This document shows, piece by piece, positions 1-8,753 of a stretch of DNA of 64,000 bases. Under the pieces are notes generated by a model. The model ran no database searches. It worked only from the letters and a program-made list of their open reading frames with translations, and was not told where the DNA came from. Source of the DNA: Luteimonas sp. ANT-B3E (GTDB lineage Bacteria; Pseudomonadota; Gammaproteobacteria; Xanthomonadales; Xanthomonadaceae). The stretch lies in assembly GCA_001683895.1 (NCBI GenBank), contig LXQJ01000045.1, forward strand, positions 13,063 to 77,062, given 5' to 3'. The translations under genes were made by a program, and so were the position numbers. Within the stretch, counting starts at the first letter, position 1, and the number at the start of each line of letters is the position of its first letter.

Positions 1-1
1 C

Positions 2-412
2 GACGGTGTCGCCGCCAGCGCGCCGGCCGCGCTGTTGCTGCCAGCCGGCGCGCGCGGGCCGGCGTTCCTGGTGTTCAAGAACTTCGATGCGATCTATTCG
101 TACAACGCCGCGGAGAGCTACGCGATCGCGATCGCGCACCTCGCCGATCGCCTGCGCGGCGGCGGCGCGTTCGCGACGCCGTGGCCCACCGACGACCCCG
201 GCATCGACCGCGCCGAGCGCCGCGAGCTGCAGACGCTGCTGCTGGCGCGCGGCCACGCGATCGGCGAGCCCGACGGCATGGTTGGCACGCTGACCCGGCG
301 CGCGATCGTGGTCGAGCAGCAGCGGCTGGGATTCACCCCGGCCGACGGCCGCGCGGGGCGCAAGGTCCTGGTCGGCCTGCGCAGCGAGAAGGGCGCGCCT
401 GCGACGCGCTGA
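2..412 (+). CDS. Lytic murein transglycosylase, C-terminal part (truncated by window edge)
   Basis: The reading frame is open from the first bases, so the 5' part lies outside the window. The visible 136 residues contain the block PAFLVFKNFDAIYSYN followed by AESYAIAIAHLADRL, which is typical of the end of the MltB/SltB catalytic domain. After it comes a peptidoglycan-binding-domain-1-like tail (LQTLLLARGHAIGEPDGMVG, then TRRAIVVEQQRLG). Such enzymes cleave the MurNAc-GlcNAc bond in the periplasm and leave 1,6-anhydromuropeptides. The catalytic Glu and any signal peptide are outside the window. The next gene converges on it with a gap of about 44 bp. Family confidence is high; the exact MltB subtype is not certain. 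Confidence 0.85.
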   Translation, partial: DGVAASAPAALLLPAGARGPAFLVFKNFDAIYSYNAAESYAIAIAHLADRLRGGGAFATPWPTDDPGIDRAERRELQTLLLARGHAIGEPDGMVGTLTRRAIVVEQQRLGFTPADGRAGRKVLVGLRSEKGAPATR

Positions 413-456
413 AGCGCGCCGGCTGCCGCGGCCCCGCGCGTCGCGCGGCTGCGCCG

Positions 457-1614
457 CTAGCGACGGGGCGGAGTCTGCGCGCCGCGCTGCAGCAGCCCTT
501 CCCGCTGCAGCAGGCCGACCAGGGTCGCGGTGTAGCGGTCGGCGTCCCCGGGCGACAGGTGCGACCACTCGGGCAGGTCGAGCCCCTGCATCGCGGCGTG
601 GTCGGCGAAGTGGATGCCCGGTGCACCTGTGGCCGCGAGCAGCGGGTCCCAGGTGCGCTCCCGCGGCAGCAGGCGCTCCTCGTGCAGCAGGAAGTCGCCG
701 CTGCTGGGCGGACGCAGGAAGACCACCTCGACGCCACGCGCGCGCAGCGTGGCGACCGCCGCGGCCGCCCGCGCGATCTGCGCGGCGATCAGCACCTGCG
801 CCTTTTCCGGGGTGGCCATTGGCGGCGGCGGGCCGCTGAACTGCTGCGCCCAGATCGACCTTGCGAGTGCCCTGTAGGCGGGGTCGGTCTGCACCCGCCG
901 CCACATCCGCGTGTTGCGGTCGGCGTCGTGGACAGCCAGCTTGCGCACCGGCATGGACCGCCGCACGCCCGGCCGCGCCGGCCACGGCTGGCGCTCCAGC
1001 ACGGTGAACAGCGCGAAATCGTCGTCGCTGTAGAACACCAGCCATGGCTCCAGCAGGCGCATCGACAGCCACTGGCCGCCACGCTGTGACGGCGTCTGCT
1101 GGCGGTAGCGCGGCAGCACCTGCCCGCGGTACGCGAAGCCGGTGAAGAACAGCGGCGGCGTGACCCCGACCAGCAGGCGGCCGCGGAAGTCGGGGTCGGC
1201 GGCGAGGTCCTCCAGCGCCGCCATCGGCGACGTGCCCTCCAGCGCCAGCTGGATCGGGCGTTCGCCGGTCAGCCGCTCCCACTCCGGCAGCTGCACGTCG
1301 AACAGCACCCGCGACGCGCCCAGCAGCACCAGCGCGTCGCCTTCGCCGCGGTCGATGCGACGGCGCTGCATCGCCCACAGGCCGTCGCTGTTGCGGTAGC
1401 CGGGCACGCCGCCCTGGCCACGCCAGTACAGCTCCCAGCCCAGCAGCGACACGGCGAACACCGCCAGCGCCAGACACCACGCCGGCGCCAGCGCGCGGCG
1501 AGGCAGCGTGCGGATCGGCGGGTCGGCAGGCCGCGTCTCGTGGCTGGGCAGTTCGCCCGGCTGCGGCGTGACCGGCGGCAGCCGCGGCTCAGAACTGGAA
1601 GTAGATGAAGGCAT
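457..1614 (-). CDS. SGNH-like protein, partner of the MBOAT O-acyltransferase
   Basis: 385 residues. A single hydrophobic helix at about residues 43-62 follows a Pro-rich cytoplasmic N-terminus, so the bulk should lie in the periplasm. LLGASRVLFDV around Ser101 resembles the nucleophile block of SGNH/GDSL proteins. A C-terminal segment near residue 350 (DLPEWSHLSPGDADRYT) resembles the Asp/His block of the same fold. It overlaps the MBOAT gene upstream by 26 bp, so the two are co-transcribed and probably coupled. Pairs of an MBOAT membrane acyltransferase with a periplasmic SGNH-like protein (as with AlgI and AlgJ/AlgX) O-acetylate secreted polysaccharides. The substrate here is unknown. Confidence 0.65.
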   Translation of the reverse strand: MPSSTSSSEPRLPPVTPQPGELPSHETRPADPPIRTLPRRALAPAWCLALAVFAVSLLGWELYWRGQGGVPGYRNSDGLWAMQRRRIDRGEGDALVLLGASRVLFDVQLPEWERLTGERPIQLALEGTSPMAALEDLAADPDFRGRLLVGVTPPLFFTGFAYRGQVLPRYRQQTPSQRGGQWLSMRLLEPWLVFYSDDDFALFTVLERQPWPARPGVRRSMPVRKLAVHDADRNTRMWRRVQTDPAYRALARSIWAQQFSGPPPPMATPEKAQVLIAAQIARAAAAVATLRARGVEVVFLRPPSSGDFLLHEERLLPRERTWDPLLAATGAPGIHFADHAAMQGLDLPEWSHLSPGDADRYTATLVGLLQREGLLQRGAQTPPRR

Positions 1615-3010
1615 CGCTTCCTCCCTGCGTGATCGCGATGGCGAACGCCATCAGTCCCCACGCGATGCCGGTCACCGCCACCGGCAGGCGCTCGACCTCC
1701 GAGTGCAGTGCGCGATGGCGCATGTGCCAGTGGGTCGCCAGCAGCACCGCCATCGTCGCCAGCGTGCTCAGGACGTAGTAGCCGCTCAGCACCGGGGCGC
1801 CGCCGGTCTCCAGCAGCAACATGCTGCGCAGCATGCGCAGGGCCTGGGTGAAATCGGATGCGCGAAAGAACACCCAGGTGATGTTGACCAGGAAGTACGT
1901 CAGCAGCGCGAGCACCAGCTTGCCGTGCACGGTCTGCCACAGCGCCATGTGTCCCAGCCGCGGCTTGATCCAGCGTTCGCCGGCCAGATAAAGCCCGTGC
2001 AGCCCGCCCCACGCCACGAAGGTCCACGCCGCGCCGTGCCACAGCCCGCCCAGCAGCATCGTCAGCATCAGGTTGGCGTAGGTGCGCGCCGCGCCGCGCC
2101 GGTTGCCGCCGAGCGGCACGTACAGGTAGTCGCGCAGCCACGTCGACAGCGAGATGTGCCACCGGCGCCAGAAGTCGGAGAAGCCGACGGCCGCGTACGG
2201 GAAGCGGAAGTTGTCCGGCAGCTGGAAGCCAAGCATCAGCGCGATGCCGATCGCGCAGGTGCTGTAGCCGGCGAAGTCGCAGAAGATCTGCCCGGAGAAC
2301 GCCAGCGTGCCGAGCCACGCATCGACCGGGTGCAGGGGCTGGGATGCGCCGAACACCGCGTCCGCGGCCGGCGCCAGCGCACCGTCGGCGAGCACGATCT
2401 TCTGGAACAGCCCGAGCACCAGCAGCATCCCGCCCCAGCCGAACTGGCGCGCGGTCGCGGTGCGTGGCGTCGCGAACTGCGGCACCAGGTCCGTCGGGCG
2501 CACGATTGGCCCCGCGACCAGCTGCGGGAAGAAGGTGACGAAGAGCGCGAAGTCGAGCAGCGAGCGCGTCGGCCGTGCCCGCCCGAGGTAGACGTCCAGC
2601 GTATAGGCCATCGTCTGGAAGGTGTAGAACGAAATGCCGATCGGCAGCACGATGTCCCAGGCGGGCGCCTGCCACGCCACCCCCAGTGCCTGCAGTGCCT
2701 GCGCGAAGTTCTGGGTGAGGAACCCGCCGTACTTGAAGTAGCCGAGCAGGCCGAGGTTGGCGGCCAGCGATACCAGCAGGAATGCCCTCCGCGCGCCCGG
2801 CGAGCGGCTGGCGTGGATGCGGCGCGCGGCCCACCAGTCGACCGCGGTCGAGAACCACAGCAGCAGCACGAACGGCGGGTTCCACGCCGCGTAGAAGACG
2901 TAGCTGGCGACCAGCAGGTTGGTCTTCTTGACCCGCCACGGCAGCGGCGCCGCATGAAGCGCCAGTACGAGGGCGAGGAACGCGAAGAAGGTCAGCGAGT
3001 TGAACAGCAT
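1589..3010 (-). CDS. MBOAT family O-acyltransferase (AlgI-like)
   Basis: 473 residues with many hydrophobic segments from the N-terminus onward. The MBOAT signature LLGGLWHGAAWTF contains the conserved His, and WRRWHISLSTWLRDYLYVPL is also typical of the AlgI/DltB group. These inner-membrane enzymes move acetyl groups from a cytoplasmic donor to an exported polymer. The neighbour downstream is the SGNH-like partner, overlapping by 26 bp. No polysaccharide synthase or alginate genes are visible nearby, so the polymer cannot be named. The start at 3010 gives the family's usual N-terminus (MLFNSLTFFAFLA). Confidence 0.88.
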   Translation of the reverse strand: MLFNSLTFFAFLALVLALHAAPLPWRVKKTNLLVASYVFYAAWNPPFVLLLWFSTAVDWWAARRIHASRSPGARRAFLLVSLAANLGLLGYFKYGGFLTQNFAQALQALGVAWQAPAWDIVLPIGISFYTFQTMAYTLDVYLGRARPTRSLLDFALFVTFFPQLVAGPIVRPTDLVPQFATPRTATARQFGWGGMLLVLGLFQKIVLADGALAPAADAVFGASQPLHPVDAWLGTLAFSGQIFCDFAGYSTCAIGIALMLGFQLPDNFRFPYAAVGFSDFWRRWHISLSTWLRDYLYVPLGGNRRGAARTYANLMLTMLLGGLWHGAAWTFVAWGGLHGLYLAGERWIKPRLGHMALWQTVHGKLVLALLTYFLVNITWVFFRASDFTQALRMLRSMLLLETGGAPVLSGYYVLSTLATMAVLLATHWHMRHRALHSEVERLPVAVTGIAWGLMAFAIAITQGGSDAFIYFQF

Positions 3011-3122
3011 CGACGGCCCCGCGACAGCGGCATGCCGTCAGCAGTCCTCAACGCAGGGCGGCGATGCGCGAGGACAGCCCCCGGCGCGCGCGGACCGCGC
3101 GCGCCGGCAGGGCCGCCCGCCT

Positions 3123-6100
3123 TCAGGCCACCTGCACCACGCGCAGCGGGTCGTGCCACTCCGCCAGCAGCTCGGCCTCGCGCGCCTTGGCCTGCTGCAG
3201 GTGCGCATGCTTGACGTGGCCATACCCGCGGATGTGCTCCGGCACGCCGGCGATCCCGGCGGCGAGTTCGATGTTGCCGGCGTCGAGCGTGTCCAGCAGG
3301 CCGCCGACGGTGAGCGCGTAGTCGTCGATCAGCGCGCGCTCGCCGCGGCGTTCGTCGCTGTAGCCAAACACGTCCAGCGGCGTGCCGCGCAGCCGGCGCA
3401 GCTTGGCCAGCACGCCGAACGCGGTGAACACCCACGGTCCATAGGCTCTCTTCATCAGCCGGCCATCGGCGTCCTTCTTCGCCAGCAGCGGCGGCGCGAG
3501 GTGGAAGTGCACCTTGTAGTCGCCGTCGAACTGCTGCTGCAGCTGTCGCCGGAAGTCGCCGCTGGTGTACAGCCGCGCGACCTCGTACTCGTCCTTGTAG
3601 GCCATCAGCTTGAAGAAGTAGCGCGCGACCGCCTCGGTGAGGTCGGTGGAGCCGGGCACGCGCGCCTGCTCGGCGGCGCGCACGCGCGCGACGAAGTCGC
3701 TGTAGCGCCGCGCATAGCGCGCGTCCTGGTAGTCGGTGAGGAACGCCTCGCGGCGCGTGACCACCTCGTCGAGCGAGCGCGACAGCCGCTTGTCGTCCAG
3801 CGGCAGGAACGCGACCGCGTCGCCGGCGGCGGCGGGTACGTGGCGCAGCTCGTCCTCGGCGCGAACGCCCAGCGGCGCCGCGGTCGCGCCCCATTCGGTG
3901 CTCTCCCACTCGCCCGGCGGCAGTGCGTCGAGCGCGTGCGGCGTGGCCTCGGCCGCGGTGCGCGGGTTGCGCACCAGTCCGGCGGCGTCGGCGACGGCGT
4001 CGGGATCGATCGCCGCCAGCCGCCCCCACGCGAACGCAGTGCGGTTCATCTCGACCGCGGCGCCGTTGAGCTCCACCGCGCGCATGATCGATTCGAACGA
4101 CAGCGGCACCAGGCCCTTCTGCCACGCGTGACCCAGCATCATCAGGTTGGACGCGATGGCGTTGCCCATCAGCGCGTTGGCGAGCTCGGTGGCCGCGACC
4201 AGCATCGGCGGTTCGCCGCCCAGCGCCTGCGCCACCGCATGGACGATGTCGGTCGCCGGGAACTCCATGTCCGGACGCGTGGTGAACGTGCCCGGCATCG
4301 CCTCGTAGGTGTTCAGCACCACCCGGGTGCGCCCGGCGCGGATCTTCGACAGCGGCCAGTAGTCGTTGACCACCACCATGTCGCAGCCCAGCACCAGGTC
4401 GGCCTCGCCGGCGGCGATGCGCACCGCGTGGATGTCCGACGGCGCGCCGGCAATGCGGATGTGGGTGGTCACCGCGCCGCCCTTCTGCGCCAGCCCGGTC
4501 TGGTCGAGCACGGTGGCGCCGCGCCCCTCGAGGTGCCCGGCCATGCCCAGCAGCGCGCCGATGGTGACCACGCCGGTGCCGCCGATGCCGGTGATCAGGA
4601 TGTTCCACGGACGCGACAGGTCGGCGGCGAACACCGGCACCGGCAGGTCGGCCAGCCGGTCGGTGGCGGCGACCTTGCGGCCCTTGCGCGGGGTGCCACC
4701 GTGCACGGTGACGAAGCTCGGGCAGAAGCCGTCGACGCAGCTGTAGTCCTTGTTGCAGTTGGACTGGTCGATCTCGCGCTTGCGGCCGAATTCCGTCTCC
4801 TTGGGCAGCACCGCGACGCAGAAGCTCTTGACGCCGCAGTCGCCGCAGCCCTCGCAGACCAGCGTGTTGACGAACACACGCTTGGCCGGGTCCGGCATGG
4901 TGCCGCGCTTGCGGCGGCGGCGCTTCTCGGTGGCGCAGGTCTGGTCGTAGACCAGGACGCTGGTGCCCTTGACCTCGCGCAGGCGCTTCTGCACCGCGTC
5001 GAGTCCGGCGCGGTCGACGAACTCGACCCGGGCCGGGAAGATCGAACGGTCGCTCCACTTGCCGATGTCGTCGGACACCACGACGATCGCCTGCACGCCC
5101 TCGGCGCGCACCTGGTGCGCGATCTGCGGCACCGACAGCGTGCCGTCGACCGGCTGCCCGCCGGTCATCGCGACCGCGTCGTTGTAGAGGATCTTGTAGG
5201 TGATGTTGACGCCGGTGGCGATCGACTGGCGCAGCGCCAGCGAACCGGAATGGAAGTAGGTGCCGTCGCCGAGGTTCTGGAACACGTGCGGCGTATCGGT
5301 GAACGGCGCCTGCCCCGACCAGGTGACGCCTTCGCCGCCCATGTGGGTGAAGGTGTCGGTGTCTCGGTCCATCCACGTGACCATGTAGTGGCAGCCGATG
5401 CCGGCGAGCGCGCGCGAGCCTTCCGGCACCTTGGTCGAGCTGTTGTGCGGGCAGCCGGCGCAGTAGTGCGGCACCCGCGGGAACTGTGCGCGCGGCAGCG
5501 CAAGCGCCAGCTCCTTGTCCTCCATCCAGCGCAGCACGTCGCGCATGTGGTCGGCGTCGCTGCCGCCCTCCGGCACCAGGCGCTCGACGCGGCGCGCGAT
5601 GACCGCGGCGATCGTCGCCGGCGTCAACTCGCCGGTCGACGGCAGGATCCACTCGCCGTCCTCGTTGTACTTGCCGACGATGGAGGGGCGGCTGTTGTCG
5701 GCATTGATGCCGTCGAAGTTGTAGAACAGCTCCTTCATCTGGCTCTCGATGAAGGCGTGCTTCTCCTCCACCACCAGGATGTCGCGCAGGCCGCGCGCGA
5801 ACGTGCGGATGCCCACCGGCTCCAGCGGCCAGGTCATGCCCACCTTGTAGACGCGGATGCCGAGGTCGCGGCAGGCGCGCGCGTCGAGGCCCAGGTACTC
5901 CAGCGCCTGCAGCACGTCGAGGTAGCTCTTGCCGGTGGTGACGATGCCCAGTCGCGCGTCGGGCGCGTCCATCACCACGCGGTCGATGCCGTTGGCGCGC
6001 GCGAACGCCTGCGCGGCCTTGACCGCGTACCGGTGCAGGCGCATCTCCTGGTCCATTGGCGGGTCCGGCCAGCGGATGCCGAGGCCGCCGGCGGGCATCG

Positions 6101-6842
6101 TGAAGTCGTCCGGGGTGACGATGCGCAGCGCCAGCGGGTCGACGTCGACCGAGGCCGACGACTCCACCGTCTCGGCGATCGTCTTGAACCCGATCCAGCG
6201 CCCGGTGTAGCGCGACATCGCCCAGCCGAGCAGGCCCATGTCGAGGATGTCCTGCACGCCCGCCGGGTTGAGGATCGGCATCAGCGCGCTGGTGAACTCG
6301 CCTTCGGAGCCGTGCGGCAGCGTCGAGCTGCGACAGGCGTGATCGTCGGCGGCCAGCGCCAGCACGCCGCCATGGCGCGAGGTGCCGGCGGCGTTGGCGT
6401 GCTTGAACACGTCGCCGGAGCGGTCGACGCCCGGACCCTTGCCGTACCACATGCCGAACACGCCATCGACCTTCGCCCCGGGGAACAGCGTGGTCTGCTG
6501 CGTGCCCCAGACCATGGTCGCGCCGAGGTCCTCATTGAGCCCCGGCTGGAACCTGACCCCAGCCTCTGCCATGTGCTTCTTGGCGCGCCACAGCTCCAGG
6601 TCGAAGCCACCCAGCGGCGAGCCGCGGTAGCCGGACACGAAGCCGCCGGTGTCCAGGCCGGCTGCCTGATCGCGCAGCCGCTGCATCAGCGGCAGCCGTA
6701 CCAGCGCCTGTACGCCCGACAGGTAGATGCGGCCCCGGGTGCGGCGGTAGCGGTCGTCGAGCGCGTAGTCGCGATCCTGCACGCCGTTGGTGAGACCGCT
6801 GCTGGCGGACGCGGGCGACGAGAGTTCGGCGGTGCTGGTCAT
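3123..6842 (-). CDS. Indolepyruvate ferredoxin oxidoreductase family protein (fused subunits)
   Basis: About 1239 residues, counted from the ATG at 6842. The frame stays open upstream to 7121, but that extension is Arg-rich and lacks family character. It is a fused 2-oxoacid:ferredoxin oxidoreductase: an N-terminal pyrimidine-binding and transketolase-like part (SGYRGSPLGGFD), a TPP-binding part with HYCAGCPHNSS, an iron-sulfur Cys cluster (VCEGCGDCGVKSFC), and a C-terminal gamma domain beginning near ITGIGGTGVVTIGALLGMAG. It oxidatively decarboxylates arylpyruvates or related 2-oxo acids from amino acid breakdown to acyl-CoA, passing electrons to ferredoxin. It stands alone, with no separate iorB or ferredoxin gene next to it. 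The substrate preference is inferred from the family name only. Confidence 0.9.
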   Translation of the reverse strand: MTSTAELSSPASASSGLTNGVQDRDYALDDRYRRTRGRIYLSGVQALVRLPLMQRLRDQAAGLDTGGFVSGYRGSPLGGFDLELWRAKKHMAEAGVRFQPGLNEDLGATMVWGTQQTTLFPGAKVDGVFGMWYGKGPGVDRSGDVFKHANAAGTSRHGGVLALAADDHACRSSTLPHGSEGEFTSALMPILNPAGVQDILDMGLLGWAMSRYTGRWIGFKTIAETVESSASVDVDPLALRIVTPDDFTMPAGGLGIRWPDPPMDQEMRLHRYAVKAAQAFARANGIDRVVMDAPDARLGIVTTGKSYLDVLQALEYLGLDARACRDLGIRVYKVGMTWPLEPVGIRTFARGLRDILVVEEKHAFIESQMKELFYNFDGINADNSRPSIVGKYNEDGEWILPSTGELTPATIAAVIARRVERLVPEGGSDADHMRDVLRWMEDKELALALPRAQFPRVPHYCAGCPHNSSTKVPEGSRALAGIGCHYMVTWMDRDTDTFTHMGGEGVTWSGQAPFTDTPHVFQNLGDGTYFHSGSLALRQSIATGVNITYKILYNDAVAMTGGQPVDGTLSVPQIAHQVRAEGVQAIVVVSDDIGKWSDRSIFPARVEFVDRAGLDAVQKRLREVKGTSVLVYDQTCATEKRRRRKRGTMPDPAKRVFVNTLVCEGCGDCGVKSFCVAVLPKETEFGRKREIDQSNCNKDYSCVDGFCPSFVTVHGGTPRKGRKVAATDRLADLPVPVFAADLSRPWNILITGIGGTGVVTIGALLGMAGHLEGRGATVLDQTGLAQKGGAVTTHIRIAGAPSDIHAVRIAAGEADLVLGCDMVVVNDYWPLSKIRAGRTRVVLNTYEAMPGTFTTRPDMEFPATDIVHAVAQALGGEPPMLVAATELANALMGNAIASNLMMLGHAWQKGLVPLSFESIMRAVELNGAAVEMNRTAFAWGRLAAIDPDAVADAAGLVRNPRTAAEATPHALDALPPGEWESTEWGATAAPLGVRAEDELRHVPAAAGDAVAFLPLDDKRLSRSLDEVVTRREAFLTDYQDARYARRYSDFVARVRAAEQARVPGSTDLTEAVARYFFKLMAYKDEYEVARLYTSGDFRRQLQQQFDGDYKVHFHLAPPLLAKKDADGRLMKRAYGPWVFTAFGVLAKLRRLRGTPLDVFGYSDERRGERALIDDYALTVGGLLDTLDAGNIELAAGIAGVPEHIRGYGHVKHAHLQQAKAREAELLAEWHDPLRVVQVA

Positions 6843-7161
6843 GGGGCGGCTCTTCGGCTTGCGACGCGGTCGCTGGCGGGGAGGCGGGCGACCCCGGGCG
6901 CGGTCGACGGCGTCCGTCGACGGGCGCCTGGCGGACCCGGAAAAAGCCCGCGATTGTAACAACCGGGCCACACGGCCGGCCCGCCGGCGGCTGGCGTCGA
7001 ACGTGGCCCGGCGCGACCGGGGCAAACGCACCGGGAGGGGCGCGCCCGACACTGCCGAGCCTGCAACGACCGCGTAGCGCCGCCCTGCGCGGTTGGTCGC
7101 GCTACCACCTGCGGCTAACATGCGCGCGGGGCAGGGGTTGCCCCGCTACCGGTTGACCGAC
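6843..7161. other. Intergenic region between divergent genes
   Basis: About 320 bp between the oxidoreductase (minus) and the TPR pseudogene (plus). It should hold promoters for both. The minus frame is open through most of it but encodes an Arg/Pro-rich low-complexity stretch, so it is not treated as coding. No clear promoter hexamers, repeats or RNA gene were identified. Confidence 0.4.
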
Positions 7162-7806
7162 ATGCCTCCTGTCTCCCTGTCCGCGCGCCTCTTCGGCGCG
7201 CTCGTCCTGCTGCTGCCGCACGCGCTGTCGGCGCAGTCGCTGCCCAAGCCCAGGGAGTTCTACTTCGACGCCGATGCCGCCACCGCGCGCGCCATCATCG
7301 TACTGCCCGGCAGTGACGACGCCACGATGCAGCGGCTGATGCGCGCGATGGACCGCAACACCCGAGACGCTGAGCGCGCCGCCGCGCAGCTGGCGCGGCT
7401 TGCCTACGATGGCGGCCGCAATGAGACTGGCCGCGCACTCTAGGAGCGCGTGCTGTCGACCACCGGCGGCAACAGCGCGCTGCGCAACCCGCTGCTGTGG
7501 AACTACGGCTGGGACCTGTACCGCTCCGGCGACAACGAAGGCGCGCTGGCGCGCTGGCGAGACGCAGGCGCCGACCGCTTCACCAATCCGTCGTGGCTGC
7601 CGCCGACGCTGGCGCTGGCGCTGTGGTCGCTGGACCGTCGCGACGAGGCGGTGCAGTGGTACGCGGCGGCCGTGCGCACCGAGCCGGGTCGCTGGGGCAA
7701 CCCGGCCAACCTGCCGGCGCTGCTGCAGGAATGGCGCGACGAAGAGCGCGCGGTATTGGCCGAGGTCGCGGCGGCTTGGCGTGCCGCGCCGCCGTCGTGG
7801 CCCTGA
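7162..7806 (+). pseudogene. Secreted TPR-like protein gene with an in-frame amber stop
   Basis: From the ATG at 7162 the frame encodes a signal peptide (MPPVSLSARLFGALVLLLPH...ALSAQS) and a helical repeat region, then meets TAG at 7441-7443. The same frame continues without a shift to 7806. Residues on each side join into one plausible TPR helix: NETGRAL, stop, ERVLSTTGGNSALRNP, then LWNYGWDLYRSGDNEGALARW, which is a clear TPR. Replacing TAG with a tyrosine codon (one base) would restore a protein of about 214 residues. Either it is a recent nonsense mutation or a sequencing error. The gene is a monocistronic unit converging with the ankyrin gene. The function is unknown; the position suggests a periplasmic helical scaffold. 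Confidence 0.7.
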
Positions 7807-7878
7807 ACGGATGAGCGCGACGGTCGCGACGCGCTCGCGTCGGGCCACATCACGGCGCGTCGCGCGCCCGCGGCGGAC

Positions 7879-8685
7879 TCAGCGCAGCGAGGCCGCAGTG
7901 ATGCCGACGCCGGCGCGCGACAGCAACGCGCGGATCGCCGACAGCTCGCGCTTTGACGTGGCGTTGAGGATCTTCGGGTCGCCGTCGAACAGGTAGTCCT
8001 GGAAAGTCGCGCTGGCGTCGTCGGTCGCGCGGGGGTCGGCGCCGGCCTCGAGGAACGCGCGGGTTGCGGCAAGGTCATTGACCAGCGCCGCTTGGTGCAG
8101 CGGCGTGGTGCCGTCGCGCGAGCGCACGTCAAGGCGTGCGCCAGCCTCTCGCAGCCGCGCCACGTTGGCGGGAAGCCCCGCGCGCAACGCATCGAACAGA
8201 GGCGTCGCGCCGGTGCGCGTATTGGGCTGGTCGACGTTGGCACCAGTCTCCAGCAGCGCATCGAGCCAGTAGGTCTGCTTGCCCATCGCCGCGAGGTGGA
8301 TCGCCGTCTGGCCGTCGGCGTTGGGCACGGTGGGGTCGGCGTTCAGTGCCAACAGGCGGCGGAACGCGGCGCGGTCGTCGCGCAGCATCGTCCACTGCAG
8401 CAGCGGCACGCCGTCGGCATCGATCGCATCGGGACTGGCGCCGGCCGCGATCAGCTCGCGCGCCGCAGCGTCGTCGCCACGCCCCAGCGCAGCCGCCAGC
8501 TGGCCGCTGCCGGGATTGCCGAATGCCGGCGCGTCGTCGTTCATGTCGGGTCCTTGTCCGGCACAGCCGGGGCCTGCGAGGAGGGAGAGCGCCAGCAGCG
8601 CCGGCAGTCGCCATGCGCCGCGCGACGCAGCGGGTACGTCGCGTCGCCGGCGCGAGTCGGACATGGTGGAGTTGCGGTCTTTCAT
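7879..8685 (-). CDS. Ankyrin-repeat exported protein, copy 2 (putative immunity protein)
   Basis: 268 residues. The start at 8685 is preceded by GTGAGG; a later ATG at 8664 is possible. A basic segment is followed by a hydrophobic stretch ending in LLAGPGCAGQG, an export signal with an imperfect lipobox. Residues from about 55 to 230 form ankyrin repeats (DGVPLLQWTM, DGQTAIHLAAMGKQ, TGATPLFDAL, DGTTPLHQAALVND). The C-terminal block with FQDYLF and PKILNA matches the other ankyrin copy (FQDFYF, PRSVLDA), so the two are paralogues. It lies 68 bp downstream of a cytoplasm-style lipase gene. By context it may be the periplasmic protector against that lipase; this is inference. Confidence 0.8.
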   Translation of the reverse strand: MKDRNSTMSDSRRRRDVPAASRGAWRLPALLALSLLAGPGCAGQGPDMNDDAPAFGNPGSGQLAAALGRGDDAAARELIAAGASPDAIDADGVPLLQWTMLRDDRAAFRRLLALNADPTVPNADGQTAIHLAAMGKQTYWLDALLETGANVDQPNTRTGATPLFDALRAGLPANVARLREAGARLDVRSRDGTTPLHQAALVNDLAATRAFLEAGADPRATDDASATFQDYLFDGDPKILNATSKRELSAIRALLSRAGVGITAASLR

Positions 8686-8753
8686 CGCCTCACGGTACAC
8701 CGCGCGCCGCCCCGAGCCCGTTGCGGCGCGGCATGCGCTGCAGGGGCTGCGAC

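Noticed and set aside
2992-6450. A 1152-codon minus frame overlapping the same gene
   Set aside because: A shifted reading of the oxidoreductase, Arg/Ala-rich with no family character.
3000-6959. A 1319-codon open frame on the plus strand
   Set aside because: It is antisense to the indolepyruvate oxidoreductase; its His/Arg/Gln-rich product has no domain. High G+C makes such frames common here.
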